From Candidatus Zixiibacteriota bacterium (lineage in GTDB: Bacteria > RBG-13-66-14 > B26-G2 > WVWN01): DNA of 64,000 nt. Within the stretch, counting starts at the first letter, position 1. Each line of letters begins with the position of its first letter. The position numbers and the translations under genes are program-made. Below are positions 42,207-52,011 of the stretch, one piece after another. Location of the stretch: positions 1 through 64,000 of the forward strand of contig JAUWLW010000005.1 of the NCBI GenBank assembly GCA_030613505.1, read 5' to 3'. Below the pieces are notes generated by a model. That model did not search any database. It was not told where the DNA came from and was given only the letters and a program-made list of their open reading frames with translations.

Positions 42207-43489
42207 GCCGCCATACCCCGTTTCTTCGCCTCCTCGACGTAGCGCGCTTTCATCTCGGCATACAGCGGGAAGCGCTCGCACAGCTCGCGCACCTCTTCGC
42301 GTACCTCCGCGACGACGACATCGTTCTCAATATCCTTCAGGACGCGAGCGATCATGTCGCCGATGGCCTCCATCTCCGGCTCCTTCATGCCGCGCGTCGT
42401 CAGCGCCGGCGTCCCGATGCGGATGCCGGAGGTAACGAACGGTTTCTGCGGGTCGAAGGGGATGGTGTTCTTGTTTACGGTGATGCCGGCGTCCTCCAGC
42501 CGCTTCTCGGCCACCTTGCCCGTCAGCTCGACCGGCCTGAGGTCCACCAGCATGAGGTGGGTGTCCGTTCCGCCGGAGACGATGCGCAGGCCGTTTTCGG
42601 CCAGGCGCGCCGCCAGCGCCGCGGCGTTGGCCACGATCTGCTTTTGGTAATCCTTGAACTCGGGCTTCAGCGCCTCGGCCAGACACACCGCCTTGGCCGC
42701 GATGACGTGCATCAGCGGGCCGCCCTGAATACCCGGGAAGACGACGCGGTCGAGGTCCTTGGCCAGCTCCTCCCGGCACATGATCATCCCGGCCCGGGGG
42801 CCACGCAGCGTCTTGTGGGTGGTGGTGGTTACGTAGTCGGCTATCCCCACCGGCGTGGGGTGGAGGCCGGTCGCGACCAGCCCCGCGATGTGGGCAATGT
42901 CCGCGACCATCACCGCGCCGACCTCGTCGCAGATCTCGCGGAACTTCGTGAAGTCTAGGATGCGCGGATAGGCGCTGGCGCCCACCATGACGAGCTTGGG
43001 CTTATGTTCGTGCGCCAGCTTGCGCAGCGCGTCGAAGTCGACGGTCTCGTCGTCCTCGCGCACGCCGTACTGGACGACGTTGAAGTATTTGCCCGAGAAG
43101 TTAATGGGGTGGCCGTGGCTCAGGTGGCCGCCGTGGCTGAGGTTCATCCCCAGCATGGTGTCGCCCGGCTCCATCACGGTGAAGTAAACGGCCATGTTGG
43201 CCTGGGTGCCGCAGTGAGGCTGGGCGTTCACGTGCTCGGCGCCGAAGAGTTCCTTGGCGCGCTCGATAGCGAGCGACTCGCCGACGTCGACGTACTGGCA
43301 GCCGCCGTAGTAGCGGCGCCCCGGGTAACCCTCGGCGTACTTGTTAGTCATTACGGAGCCGACGGTTTCGAGCACGGCCTCACTCACGAAGTTTTCGCTG
43401 GCGATAAGCTCCAGCGTTTCGCTCTGGCGCCGTATTTCCCCCAGGACCGCCGCGGCCACTTCCGGATCGGTTTCCCATAAGTGACTCAT
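42203..43489 (-). CDS. glyA: Serine hydroxymethyltransferase
   Basis: 428 residues from the ATG at 43489, preceded by CGGAGG. PLP-dependent fold: [67 protein letters not shown] and the PLP-lysine motif [15 protein letters not shown]. It moves a C1 unit from serine to tetrahydrofolate, giving glycine and methylene-THF, which feeds the MTHFR fusion at 18413. Upstream of rpiB with a four-base overlap. Length and motifs are standard. Confidence 0.97.
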   Translation of the reverse strand: MSHLWETDPEVAAAVLGEIRRQSETLELIASENFVSEAVLETVGSVMTNKYAEGYPGRRYYGGCQYVDVGESLAIERAKELFGAEHVNAQPHCGTQANMAVYFTVMEPGDTMLGMNLSHGGHLSHGHPINFSGKYFNVVQYGVREDDETVDFDALRKLAHEHKPKLVMVGASAYPRILDFTKFREICDEVGAVMVADIAHIAGLVATGLHPTPVGIADYVTTTTHKTLRGPRAGMIMCREELAKDLDRVVFPGIQGGPLMHVIAAKAVCLAEALKPEFKDYQKQIVANAAALAARLAENGLRIVSGGTDTHLMLVDLRPVELTGKVAEKRLEDAGITVNKNTIPFDPQKPFVTSGIRIGTPALTTRGMKEPEMEAIGDMIARVLKDIENDVVVAEVREEVRELCERFPLYAEMKARYVEEAKKRGMAA

Positions 43490-43636
43490 ATTTAAACCTC
43501 CGACTGCTACCTCTCGTAAAAATAACACCGGCCCGTAGGCAAGTCAATCCTAATCCAGGACGGGATACGTGTAGCACGGCGCCGCCTAAACCTACTTATA
43601 AATTTAGAACACTTGCCAACAATTCAAAATTTCAGC

Positions 43637-43665
43637 TTGATTTTGATGGAGGCCGGCGTTATAAT
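43637..43665 (+). promoter_or_regulatory. Promoter of the PorV-like / NHL / giant OM protein run
   Basis: TTGATT (43637-43642), 17 bases, TATAAT (43660-43665), close to the GTG at 43689 with AGGGGG between. Confidence 0.7.
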
Positions 43666-43688
43666 GCGAAATGTAAGGGGGTTACGAA

Positions 43689-44678
43689 GTGAGAAAATTA
43701 ACGATAATAATTACCGCGATTACAATAATGGCCGCCGTGCCCGCTCGGAGCGAGACGAGGGACACAGCCCAATTTATATGGCTCTATATCGAACCAGGCT
43801 CCCGGCCCGGCGGCCTGGGCAAGGCGTTCACGGGTTTAGCCGACGACGTAAACGCCTCGTTCTACAACCCGGGCGGCCTGGCGCTGCTAGAAAAGAACGG
43901 TATTACCGTGATGCACGAGCCCCGCGGCACCGGAGACCTTAAGGACATCTTCTACGACTACGCCGCGTTCGCGCACCGCGCCGGCAAATACGGCACGCTG
44001 TGCTTCGACATAATATACAGCGACGCCGGCAAAAGCGACATAACCGACCCCGAAGGCCGGAAAATTGGAGTTATGCACAGTTACGGCGCGGCGCCGTCTC
44101 TCTATTGGAGTTATCCTGTCCTGAAAGACCTCGGCGTGGGCGTCGGCCTGACGTACGCGTACCAGCACCTCACGGACCTTCCCGGCGGCGTTGACCAGCA
44201 GCTGCTGTTCAACGGCGGCGTCCTTTATAAAACGCCCCTCAAGGGCCTTTCCGGCGGCTTGGCCTTCAACAACCTCGGCACAAACAAAACCGGCACGCGG
44301 GTGACCGAGGAGAAAGAAGAAATCGAAGCCAGTTGGGCGCCCCCGCGTACGATGCGGCTGGGGCTGGCCTACAAAGTGTTCTCGAGCGACCTCAACGACC
44401 TCACCGTCGCCGCCGACGGCTCGAAGCTCTTGATGAACCTCGACGACGGCCTGAGCGAGGAGTTCGGCCAGGCGGTATATTCCGGCGGCGCCGAATACAC
44501 GTACGCCAAGATGGTCGCCGTACGGGCCGGGTACTACCGCGACAGGTGGGGCGAAATCAAAGGATTAGCCTTGGGTTTCGGCTTCGCGTATAAAAGCCTC
44601 AGCTTCGACTACGCCCGCGTCCCGGAGGGCGAGCTCTTCGGCGACCGGCACCGCTTCGCCGTCGGGTACATCTTTTAA
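43689..44678 (+). CDS. PorV/PorQ-like outer-membrane protein
   Basis: 329 residues, GTG start after AGGGGG. Signal peptide (1-21). The PorV signature is PGSRPGGLGKAFTGLADDVN then ASFYNPGGLALLEKN, with barrel strands up to HRFAVGYIF. In type IX secretion, PorV binds the translocon SprA and the C-terminal signal of cargo. It lacks the TPR tail of the relative at 9880. It is followed by an NHL propeller, a giant outer-membrane protein and an Omp85 protein, all within 17-70 bases of each other, indicating one transcription unit. Confidence 0.8.
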   Translation: MRKLTIIITAITIMAAVPARSETRDTAQFIWLYIEPGSRPGGLGKAFTGLADDVNASFYNPGGLALLEKNGITVMHEPRGTGDLKDIFYDYAAFAHRAGKYGTLCFDIIYSDAGKSDITDPEGRKIGVMHSYGAAPSLYWSYPVLKDLGVGVGLTYAYQHLTDLPGGVDQQLLFNGGVLYKTPLKGLSGGLAFNNLGTNKTGTRVTEEKEEIEASWAPPRTMRLGLAYKVFSSDLNDLTVAADGSKLLMNLDDGLSEEFGQAVYSGGAEYTYAKMVAVRAGYYRDRWGEIKGLALGFGFAYKSLSFDYARVPEGELFGDRHRFAVGYIF

Positions 44679-44693
44679 AGCGCGGAAATACGC

Positions 44694-45728
44694 GTGGCCC
44701 ACCCGAAGCCCATCTTCGAAAAGAAAAAAGCCGTCGTCACCGCAGCCGTGGCGGCGGCTTTAACGTCGCCGGCCGCGGCGGTGATAATCGGCGGCGGCGA
44801 ACTCGCCACCGTACCCGAGGGTTTCAAGGCGGTCGCCGTCGTGGGCGAGGCCGGCCGCGGCGACGGCCAGTTCAACGAACCCACCGCGGTCGCCTTTGAC
44901 GGCGCGCGTCGCCTCTACGTCGTCGACAGCCGCAACGTACGGCTCGAGCGCTTCTTCTCCCAGGGCGACTTCGACATGGCTTTCGGCCGCTTCGGGTGGA
45001 AGGGCGAGGGGCTCGTTTCGCCGCACGGCATCGCGGCCGACCAGGAACTTTACGTATACGTAAGCGACCGCGAGCGCGGCCTGATCCACCAGTACGACAT
45101 CTACGGCAAATATCTCAAATCGTACGGCCAGACGCAGAAGATAGCGACGTGGTTCGAACGGCCCGCCGGCCTCGCCGTCGACAAGCTCGGCAACCTGTGG
45201 GTCGCGGATACCGGCAACCACAAGGTCAAACGCATTAACCTCCTGGGCGAAATCACGTTGGAAGTGGGCTACTACGGCTCGGGACCGGGGAAACTCAACC
45301 TCCCCGCCGACGTCGCGGTAGACGAAAGCGGCGGCGTCGTCGTAGCCGACGCCGGGAACTCGCGGCTGCAGCGCTTCGACCGCTTCGGCAACCCCGTTGC
45401 CGTGATCACCGGGGGCGGCGGCGAGCAACTGCGCAACCCTTCCGGCGTTTGCCTCGACCGCTTCGGCAACATATTCGCGTCGGACACCGGAAACGACCGC
45501 CTCGTGGCGTTCGACGCCGACGGCCGGTACCTGTGCGAATACGGGAAACTGGGCCGCGGTAAAAAGGACTTCAACCACCCGGTAGGCCTTTGCTTCGGCG
45601 AGGGCGGCAAATTATATGTAGCGGATACCTACAATAACGTAATAAAAGTATTGGAAGTACAATACCGCCTCCCGGACCGCGTCGAGAAGCCGCCGCGGCT
45701 CCCGGCGCCGGCGCCGAACGAAAGGTAA
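44694..45728 (+). CDS. NHL-repeat beta-propeller protein
   Basis: 344 residues, GTG start 15 bases after the previous stop. A hydrophobic N-terminal segment (about 12-35) serves as signal or anchor. Six NHL repeats of about 45 residues follow (GQFNEPTAVAFDGARRLYVV; PAGLAVDKLGNLWVADTGNH; PADVAVDESGGVVVADAGNS; PSGVCLDRFGNIFASDTGND; HPVGLCFGEGGKLYVADTYN). A proline-rich tail ends the protein. Unlike the pair at 1-2331, the repeats are diverged. Its position inside the PorV/giant protein/Omp85 run suggests an accessory role in outer-membrane assembly or secretion (inference). Confidence 0.85.
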   Translation: MAHPKPIFEKKKAVVTAAVAAALTSPAAAVIIGGGELATVPEGFKAVAVVGEAGRGDGQFNEPTAVAFDGARRLYVVDSRNVRLERFFSQGDFDMAFGRFGWKGEGLVSPHGIAADQELYVYVSDRERGLIHQYDIYGKYLKSYGQTQKIATWFERPAGLAVDKLGNLWVADTGNHKVKRINLLGEITLEVGYYGSGPGKLNLPADVAVDESGGVVVADAGNSRLQRFDRFGNPVAVITGGGGEQLRNPSGVCLDRFGNIFASDTGNDRLVAFDADGRYLCEYGKLGRGKKDFNHPVGLCFGEGGKLYVADTYNNVIKVLEVQYRLPDRVEKPPRLPAPAPNER

Positions 45729-45797
45729 ACCCCGAAAACCGCCTGCGGCCGCGGCCCTACCAGCGCCAGTACCCCCGGGAGGGGGCGTTTTTATATA

Positions 45798-48700
45798 ATG
45801 GCAGGACTTTCCCGAAGACGACTTCTGCTTACGGCCGGCCTATTGGCGGCGGCCGGGTTGGGCGCCCCGCTCGGCGCGGCCGAGGAGCCGCGGTGGCACG
45901 AAACGCTCGCCGCGGCGCGGGAATCTTTCCGGATACCGGAGCTCGCACCCGGCGCCGATTACAAGCTGCCGCATAAGTTCCTCTTCGCCGATTCCGAAAC
46001 GGTGCGCGTCGGCGGCGACGTTTGGGAGAGGGGCCGCGACTACCGCCTCGACTACGACGCCGGCACCTTAACCGTCCTCGCGGCGCCGCCGTACGCCGGG
46101 CCGATGGTCGTCGAGTACGAGTACCTGCCGTTCCTGCAGACCGAAGACTATCGCGCCGCGCTCGAGGGGGAGAGCGAGGCCGAGGCGTTGGAGCGCATCG
46201 AGGAGGCGGCGGCCGCGTCCTCCGAGCTGGATGTGACCGGCTCCAAGACCTTTACCGTTACCGCCGGCAACGTGGAGGGGACCGACTTCAACCAATCCCT
46301 CCGCCTCTCCATCCGGGGAAACGTCGGCGACGTGAAGATAACCGGCGAGATCTCGGACCAAGACTTACCGCTGGAGGAAGGGGGCGCCACCAAGGAAATC
46401 GCAGCCGTGGACAAAATATTCGTCCGCGTGGAAGGGCGCCACCTGGCGGGGACCTTCGGCGACTACGACGCCGCGATCGGCGGCCGGCGTTTCGCGGACT
46501 ACCAACGACGCCTTACGGGCATCAAAGGCGAAGCCTTCCACCCCACCTGGGGTGTCGACGCCTACGGCGCCCGGGCCCGCGGCCGCTTCGCGACCAACGA
46601 GTTCTACGGCGTCGACGGCATCCAGGGCCCGTACCAACTCTCCGCCCGCGACGACGACGAAATTATCGTACTTCCGGGAACCGAAACCGTATGGTTGAAC
46701 GGCTCGAAGCTCAAAGAGGGCGAGAACAACGATTACGTCGTCGACTACGACTTCGCGACCATAACCTTCACCGTCCGCCGCCCCATCTCGGCCGAGGACC
46801 GCGTCGTCGTCGACTTCCAATATACCACCGAAGAGTACGAGCGCAACTTCTTCGGCGGCGAAGCCGCAGGACACTTCGCCGGCGACGCCGTCAGCGTGGG
46901 CGCGCTGTACTTGCACGAGGAGGACAATCGCGCCCGCGCCTTCTTCGGCCTCGACGATTATTACCGCAAATTGCTGGAGGGAGCCGGCGACGACCAGGAG
47001 AGCGCGCGGGTGGTCGCGAAGGACGAAAACGGCGAGATAATTTACGAGTACGTCGGCGAGGGCCAGGGGGAATATACGCGCCAATGGGACCCGGTGGAAG
47101 GTAAATACGTATACCTCTACGTCGGCCCGGGCAACGGCGACTACATGCCCAGGATGATCCTGCTTCCCTTCCCGAAGCGCCAAAGCCTCTTCGACGTAAA
47201 CGCCGTCATCGCGCCGGCGCGCATTATCACCGTCGAGGCCGAGGGCGCGACCAGCGACTTCGACGCCAATACTTTCTCGGCGGTAAGTGACCGCGACAAC
47301 GGCGGCCTGGCCGGCTCCGCCGCGGCCGCCGTCCGGCTGGACGCGCTCGAGCCCCTCGAACCCGTGGGCGAGCTCGAAGTCCGGCACGTCGTCGAGCGGA
47401 GAGACACCCGCTTCCGGAACCTGGGCCGCGAGGACGACGTCGCGTTCCTGCAACGATGGGACCTCGACGACGAGGTCGCGGGCCTCGCCAGCCCGCCGGG
47501 CTTCAAGCTTTACGAGACGACGGTTACCGAGCGTCCCGTACCGTCGCTCACGGTATCCGGAACGTACGGCGCTATTCGCCAACAGTACGTGGGCCTTTCG
47601 GCGAGCGGTTATTCGGAACAGCGGGGTAAAAGGGCCGCGGCCTCGCTGAGTTGGGAACCCGAACGCTGGCCGCACGTCGCGTACGACTTCAACCACGTGC
47701 GCCGTCGCGGCCAGCGGTATACCGGAGCGCTCGAGCCCGACGACGAATCGGCGGCAAAAAGCGCATTCTCCGACGACGAGAATACGCGGCGCGAACAGAG
47801 CGGCGAGGTCTCGTACTCCGTCTGGCGGCTCAGCCCGTACGTACGCGTCTACGACAAGAAGCGACGCGCCGATTACGAAATAGACGGCGCCCCCGACGAG
47901 GGGACGCTCGAGCAAGAGCTCGAAGTCGGAACCGGCGTGCGGCCCGCGGCGGGATGGAACGTCCGGTTCGGCCACACCGCGGGCCGCGGCGAATTGGTCG
48001 AAGACCAAGCTTACGTCCCCCACTACCGCAAGAACGAAGAGCACGTCGCTACCACGTACGACGCCCCCGGTTTAATCGATCTCAGCGCCGAGTACACCAA
48101 AATAATAAAGGATTTCGCCTCCGCCGACGAGGCCGACGTCGACTCCGACCTGGCGCTGCTCGAGCTTTACTACACGCCGCTGGAGCGCGCGCTGGCGCTG
48201 AGGACGCGCTACGAGCTCAACAGCGTCCGGGAACTCGAGCGCGAAGAGATATTCGAGTTCGCACGCGACGGCGACGGCGACTACCGCCGCGAAGTCGATC
48301 CCAAGAACCCGAACCGCTACGTCTACATCTACGACCCGGACGACCCGGAAGCCATTTACATAAAGAGGTACAGATATACCGGCCTGGCGTACCGCGCCCT
48401 CAAGCCGGACCTCACCGTCAGCCTCGCCCTACTCCCCTACCGCTTCAACGACGTGCGCGGCCGAGACACCGAGCGCAACCCGTGGCTGGACGCCGCGGCC
48501 GCGGACCTATACGTCCACGCTCGGAACAGCTCTACGTCGCCGCGGCGCTTCGCAGTCGCCACCCTCCAAGACCTCCTGGCCGCGGACGCCCTCGACAGCA
48601 GCCTGGAACAACGTTACACCCTTAATCTATTGCCCGTCAACCGGCGGCTCACGGGCCGGGCGCGCTACTCGGTCAAGGATGACCTCGACCGAACCGTCGC

Positions 48701-49247
48701 TTCGCGCCAACGTCGGCGGTGGCGGACGTCGCGCTACGGCGAAGTCGTCGCCGAGCCGGTACCGCGGCTCACGGTCCAGGCCGACGTCGACCGCGTCCGG
48801 GAATGGGAATCGGTAACGGAGGAGAACGTGCCCCGCCCCGAGAACACGAAAGCGTTGGAGATGATATACGGCCTGGAACCCACCTACAGCCTAACGTCCC
48901 GGCTCGACCTCAAGGCTCGCGGCGAGGTCTCCCGACGGAACGAGGAATACAACGGCGTTCCCACCCACTTCAAGGGCACGAGGGTGAAACCGGAGGCCAC
49001 CTATCGCTTGACGGAATCCGGCGTCGCGAACGCGTGGTACGACCGGACGGAGTACGACGTCTCCGGCTACAGCGGGTCCGAGACGCTGCTGCTGCGCATC
49101 CCGGGAGTAACGCACAAGTGGGAGGCGAGCGTAAATAAGGGCGTAGGCCGATACGTTACGCTGATCTTCACGTACGACGGCGAGAAAATACCCGACGCGG
49201 GAGAGACGCGGCACCGGGGCCGAATAGACTTGAACATATACTTCTAA
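45798..49247 (+). CDS. Giant outer-membrane protein, SprA-like in layout (1149 residues)
   Basis: 1149 residues. N-terminal Arg-rich signal (MAGLSRRRLLL then a hydrophobic stretch to about 27). A folded region with two similar strand blocks (DYRLDYDAGTLTVLAAPPYA; DYVVDYDFATITFTVRRPIS) that resemble SprA/large-OMP repeats. Between them is FTVTAGNVEGTDFNQSLRLS with GEISDQDLPL, DKIFVRVEGRHLAGTFGDYD. The C-terminal about 650 residues alternate charged/aromatic strands ending in RGRIDLNIYF, as in large barrels. I recall the same architecture from uncultured FCB-related genomes without assigned function. It shares a stop-start overlap (TAATG) with the Omp85 gene. Role as a type-IX-like translocon is inference. 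Confidence 0.65.
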   Translation: MAGLSRRRLLLTAGLLAAAGLGAPLGAAEEPRWHETLAAARESFRIPELAPGADYKLPHKFLFADSETVRVGGDVWERGRDYRLDYDAGTLTVLAAPPYAGPMVVEYEYLPFLQTEDYRAALEGESEAEALERIEEAAAASSELDVTGSKTFTVTAGNVEGTDFNQSLRLSIRGNVGDVKITGEISDQDLPLEEGGATKEIAAVDKIFVRVEGRHLAGTFGDYDAAIGGRRFADYQRRLTGIKGEAFHPTWGVDAYGARARGRFATNEFYGVDGIQGPYQLSARDDDEIIVLPGTETVWLNGSKLKEGENNDYVVDYDFATITFTVRRPISAEDRVVVDFQYTTEEYERNFFGGEAAGHFAGDAVSVGALYLHEEDNRARAFFGLDDYYRKLLEGAGDDQESARVVAKDENGEIIYEYVGEGQGEYTRQWDPVEGKYVYLYVGPGNGDYMPRMILLPFPKRQSLFDVNAVIAPARIITVEAEGATSDFDANTFSAVSDRDNGGLAGSAAAAVRLDALEPLEPVGELEVRHVVERRDTRFRNLGREDDVAFLQRWDLDDEVAGLASPPGFKLYETTVTERPVPSLTVSGTYGAIRQQYVGLSASGYSEQRGKRAAASLSWEPERWPHVAYDFNHVRRRGQRYTGALEPDDESAAKSAFSDDENTRREQSGEVSYSVWRLSPYVRVYDKKRRADYEIDGAPDEGTLEQELEVGTGVRPAAGWNVRFGHTAGRGELVEDQAYVPHYRKNEEHVATTYDAPGLIDLSAEYTKIIKDFASADEADVDSDLALLELYYTPLERALALRTRYELNSVRELEREEIFEFARDGDGDYRREVDPKNPNRYVYIYDPDDPEAIYIKRYRYTGLAYRALKPDLTVSLALLPYRFNDVRGRDTERNPWLDAAAADLYVHARNSSTSPRRFAVATLQDLLAADALDSSLEQRYTLNLLPVNRRLTGRARYSVKDDLDRTVASRQRRRWRTSRYGEVVAEPVPRLTVQADVDRVREWESVTEENVPRPENTKALEMIYGLEPTYSLTSRLDLKARGEVSRRNEEYNGVPTHFKGTRVKPEATYRLTESGVANAWYDRTEYDVSGYSGSETLLLRIPGVTHKWEASVNKGVGRYVTLIFTYDGEKIPDAGETRHRGRIDLNIYF

Positions 49248-51112
49248 TGCTAAAGAGTTGGGCCATACTAGTAGTACTCGCTTCCGCCGCGGCGGCCACG
49301 CCGGCGACCGCCCAGTTGGCGGTCGAGGGCAACGTCGCATTCGGCGACGCTGAAATCGAGGCCGCGGCGTATCGGGACGGCGCCGTCGCCGCCGGCGCCG
49401 TGGAGCGGCTCTATCTGCGCGCCGGGTACCTGGACGCGCGCGTCGAGCTGACCGTCGAAGAAGGCGTCCCGCCGACGCTCGCGATAACGGAGGGAGCGCG
49501 GTACCGCGTCGCCGCGCTCGACGTGGACAACGATTCGCCGCTCAGCCGCGACGAAGTAGCCGCGTTCATCCCGTTCGGCCCGGGAGACGCGCCGTCGCCG
49601 CCCGACCTCCGGGACGGGTTGATAGCCCTGTTAGCCGAGTTGGCGGACCGCGGATATCTGCGCGCCGAAGCGGAATACGCCGTAACCGACGCCGGCGCGG
49701 CGCGGGTGGACGTCGCCGTGGCGGTGCGCGCGGGCGAAAAGTACGCCGCGGGCGAGATCCACCTCGTCGGCGTTCGCCGCCGCGACGAGGAAGCTATACG
49801 CGAAAAACTCGAAACCCGGCCCGGTAAACCCTTACACGAGCGGGCCCTGGCGCGCGACCTCCTCACCATAATCGACTACTATCGCGAGCGCGGCTATCCC
49901 GCGGCCTCGGCCCGTCCCCGCGGCTTCGAGTTCGCCGCGCGCTACAAAGAGATAGACTTCTCCGTAATAGTCGAGCCGGGCGACAAAGTAACGGTAACGG
50001 CCATCGACGTCGTCGGCAACCGCCGCACCCGCGACGGCGTCATCCGACGCGAAATTTTGACCGTCCCCGGCGAACCGTACGACATCGAACTACTGCGCAA
50101 GAGCGCGCGCCGGATATATAACCTCAAATACTTCGAGGCCGAGCCCGACATCGAGCTGGTCGACGCCGAAGCGGGCCGGCTACGGGTGACGGTGGTGGAA
50201 CGGCCTACGTACCGCGTGACGGGCGCGCTGGCGTACGAGCCGCGGCAAAACGAGACGGCCGCGGCCTTGATAGGCGAGATGGACGCGCGCCTCGCCAACC
50301 TCTTCGGCACCGGCCGGGAACTCGACGCCCGCTACCGCCGGCTGGCCGTCGAATCGACCGACGCCGCGGCGGCGTACTACGAGCCGTGGATAGGCGGCGT
50401 CGACCTCTTCGCCCAGCCGAGCGGCCTTTACAAAGAACGGGTAACGTACCGGAAGGCGACGGGCGAGCTCGCCCTCGGTACCCATCCCCTCGTGGACTTG
50501 ACGGTGGCCGCCGGCGGCGGTTTCGACCGGGTGTGGAAGGAAAACGCGAGCCGGAAGTACAAAGTCTTCACGTGGGCGACGTACGACAGCCGGGATTACT
50601 TCGACAACCCGCGGCGGGGTTGGCAAGCGTACGGCCGCGTGGAGCTCGGCGTCAAGGAATACCTGGCCGACGGCTTCCGGGAGCGGGTGCCGCGGCTGGA
50701 GCTCGACGCGTGGCGGTTTTGGCCCACGACTCGCAACCAGGTCCTGGCGACGCGCGGCCGCGCCCAGGGCTTCGTCTCGCAGCGGACGAGTCTGGACGAA
50801 GTTTTCCCGTTGGGCGGATACGCCGACCTCCGCGGCTTCAAAGAGGAGCAGTTCCTAACGGACCGCCACGTCCTCGCGACCGTCGAGTATCGCTTCTTGG
50901 CCGGCCGCGGCAGCAGGCTGTTCCTCTTCGTCGACTCGGCCTATCGGCACCTCAAAACCGAACAGACGTTCGACGAGGGTTTCAACGTGGGCTACGGGGC
51001 CGGCTTCCGGGCGGCGACGGCCGTCGGAACGTACGGCGTAGATTACGGCCTAGCCGCCGGCGACAACCCCCTCGACGGTAAAATCCACGTCTCCATAACG
51101 CAGGAGTTTTAA
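49247..51112 (+). CDS. Omp85/BamA-family outer-membrane assembly protein
   Basis: 621 residues. Signal peptide (1-22, ATAQ). About three to four POTRA domains (25-330), including AGEIHLVGVRRRDEEAIREK and VTAIDVVGNRRTRDGVIRRE, then a 16-strand-type barrel. The lock motif of strand loop 6 appears as LGGYADLRGFKEEQF, matching [VI]RGF, and the protein ends in a strand with terminal Phe (IHVSITQEF), recognised by BAM. It is shorter than BamA (about 800), closer to TamA-like or patatin-free members. It overlaps the giant OM protein by one base, so it may assemble it. Confidence 0.88.
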   Translation: MLKSWAILVVLASAAAATPATAQLAVEGNVAFGDAEIEAAAYRDGAVAAGAVERLYLRAGYLDARVELTVEEGVPPTLAITEGARYRVAALDVDNDSPLSRDEVAAFIPFGPGDAPSPPDLRDGLIALLAELADRGYLRAEAEYAVTDAGAARVDVAVAVRAGEKYAAGEIHLVGVRRRDEEAIREKLETRPGKPLHERALARDLLTIIDYYRERGYPAASARPRGFEFAARYKEIDFSVIVEPGDKVTVTAIDVVGNRRTRDGVIRREILTVPGEPYDIELLRKSARRIYNLKYFEAEPDIELVDAEAGRLRVTVVERPTYRVTGALAYEPRQNETAAALIGEMDARLANLFGTGRELDARYRRLAVESTDAAAAYYEPWIGGVDLFAQPSGLYKERVTYRKATGELALGTHPLVDLTVAAGGGFDRVWKENASRKYKVFTWATYDSRDYFDNPRRGWQAYGRVELGVKEYLADGFRERVPRLELDAWRFWPTTRNQVLATRGRAQGFVSQRTSLDEVFPLGGYADLRGFKEEQFLTDRHVLATVEYRFLAGRGSRLFLFVDSAYRHLKTEQTFDEGFNVGYGAGFRAATAVGTYGVDYGLAAGDNPLDGKIHVSITQEF

Positions 51113-51125
51113 CCGTCGAAAGGCC

Positions 51126-51154
51126 TTGTCGGCAGGTGTTTCATTTCTTAATAT
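51126..51154 (+). promoter_or_regulatory. Candidate promoter of the A24-like gene, probably leaderless
   Basis: TTGTCG (51126-51131), 17 bases, TAATAT (51149-51154). Transcription would start about three bases before the ATG at 51164; there is no Shine-Dalgarno site. Confidence 0.4.
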
Positions 51155-51163
51155 TCAAGCGTA

Positions 51164-51937
51164 ATGGCACGGCTTTTCCAGATATTAGGGGTGGCAGCGG
51201 CTTTCTTCGTCGGCGCATTCGCCGGTAACTTCTACCACCTCGTCGTGCGCCGCGGGTCGGGCGGCCGTTTCCACGTAACGCTGCCGCCGGCCTGCCCCTC
51301 CTGCGGCCGGGCGGAACGACGCATATGGATGCTGCCCATACTCTGGTATCCGTTACTGCGAGGTCGCTGCCCGGGCTGCGGCTTCCACTACCACAAAAAC
51401 CTCGTCCTGTTGGAAGCGGCGGGCGGCGCCGTCGCGGCGCTGGCGTTCTACTACTACGGCTTTTCCTTCGCGTTCGCGACGACCTTCGCTTTCTGCTTTT
51501 TTCTTCTCTTAAATTATTGGGTGGACTTCCGGTACGGCGTCTTGGTACCGCAGCTCTATCTCCCGGCGCTCGCCGCGGGGCTGGGGCTGTCTTTTTTACC
51601 CGGGCCGCCCACTCCCGCCGGCGCCCTCGCCGGAGGCGTCGTGGGCGGCGGCCTGTTGTTGGCGGCGCGCCCCGGCCGCGGCCTCTTCTCCGAGAACACG
51701 CGCGGCGCCGAACGCCAGCTCGCGTGCGTAGCGTTGGCCGGGGTCTTCCTGGGATGGCAGAGCGCGCTGTTCGTTCTGGCCGCCGCGGCGGTCGCGGCGT
51801 TGGTCCTGCCGTTGGTCGCGCGCCGCGTGTTCGGCGGCGACCCGGAAACGGCCTTCGGATTCGCGGTCCTCGCCACGGCGTTGGCGCTGGCTTTCTATCA
51901 CGCCGACATAACGTCCTGGTACTTCCGCATCCGCTAG
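51164..51937 (+). CDS. Prepilin-peptidase (A24)-like membrane protein, catalytic motif altered
   Basis: 257 residues, about seven membrane helices. The N-terminal part matches A24 prepilin peptidases: G.F.GNFYHLVV, then a zinc-type loop with C44-x2-C47 and C69-x2-C72 (CPSCGR...RGRCPGCG) and LVLLEAAGGAVAAL. The first catalytic aspartate is plausible (D121 in NYWVDFRYG). The second, in the usual GxGD motif, appears as RGAERQLACVALAGVFLGW, so Asp would be Glu183. The IPD motif is also changed to VPQ. It may be an inactive or differently tuned family member. No pilin genes are near. Confidence 0.7.
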   Translation: MARLFQILGVAAAFFVGAFAGNFYHLVVRRGSGGRFHVTLPPACPSCGRAERRIWMLPILWYPLLRGRCPGCGFHYHKNLVLLEAAGGAVAALAFYYYGFSFAFATTFAFCFFLLLNYWVDFRYGVLVPQLYLPALAAGLGLSFLPGPPTPAGALAGGVVGGGLLLAARPGRGLFSENTRGAERQLACVALAGVFLGWQSALFVLAAAAVAALVLPLVARRVFGGDPETAFGFAVLATALALAFYHADITSWYFRIR

Positions 51938-52011
51938 CGGCGAACTAAGGCCATTTGTTCTTTATTTACTCGTCGCCGTTCACAACAAATAAATTATAAA
52001 AGGAAGTTAAC

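Noticed and set aside
46365..48044. 559-codon minus-strand frame opposite the giant outer-membrane gene
   Set aside because: The plus frame has signal peptide, strand pattern and tight neighbours; the minus product has no recognisable domain.
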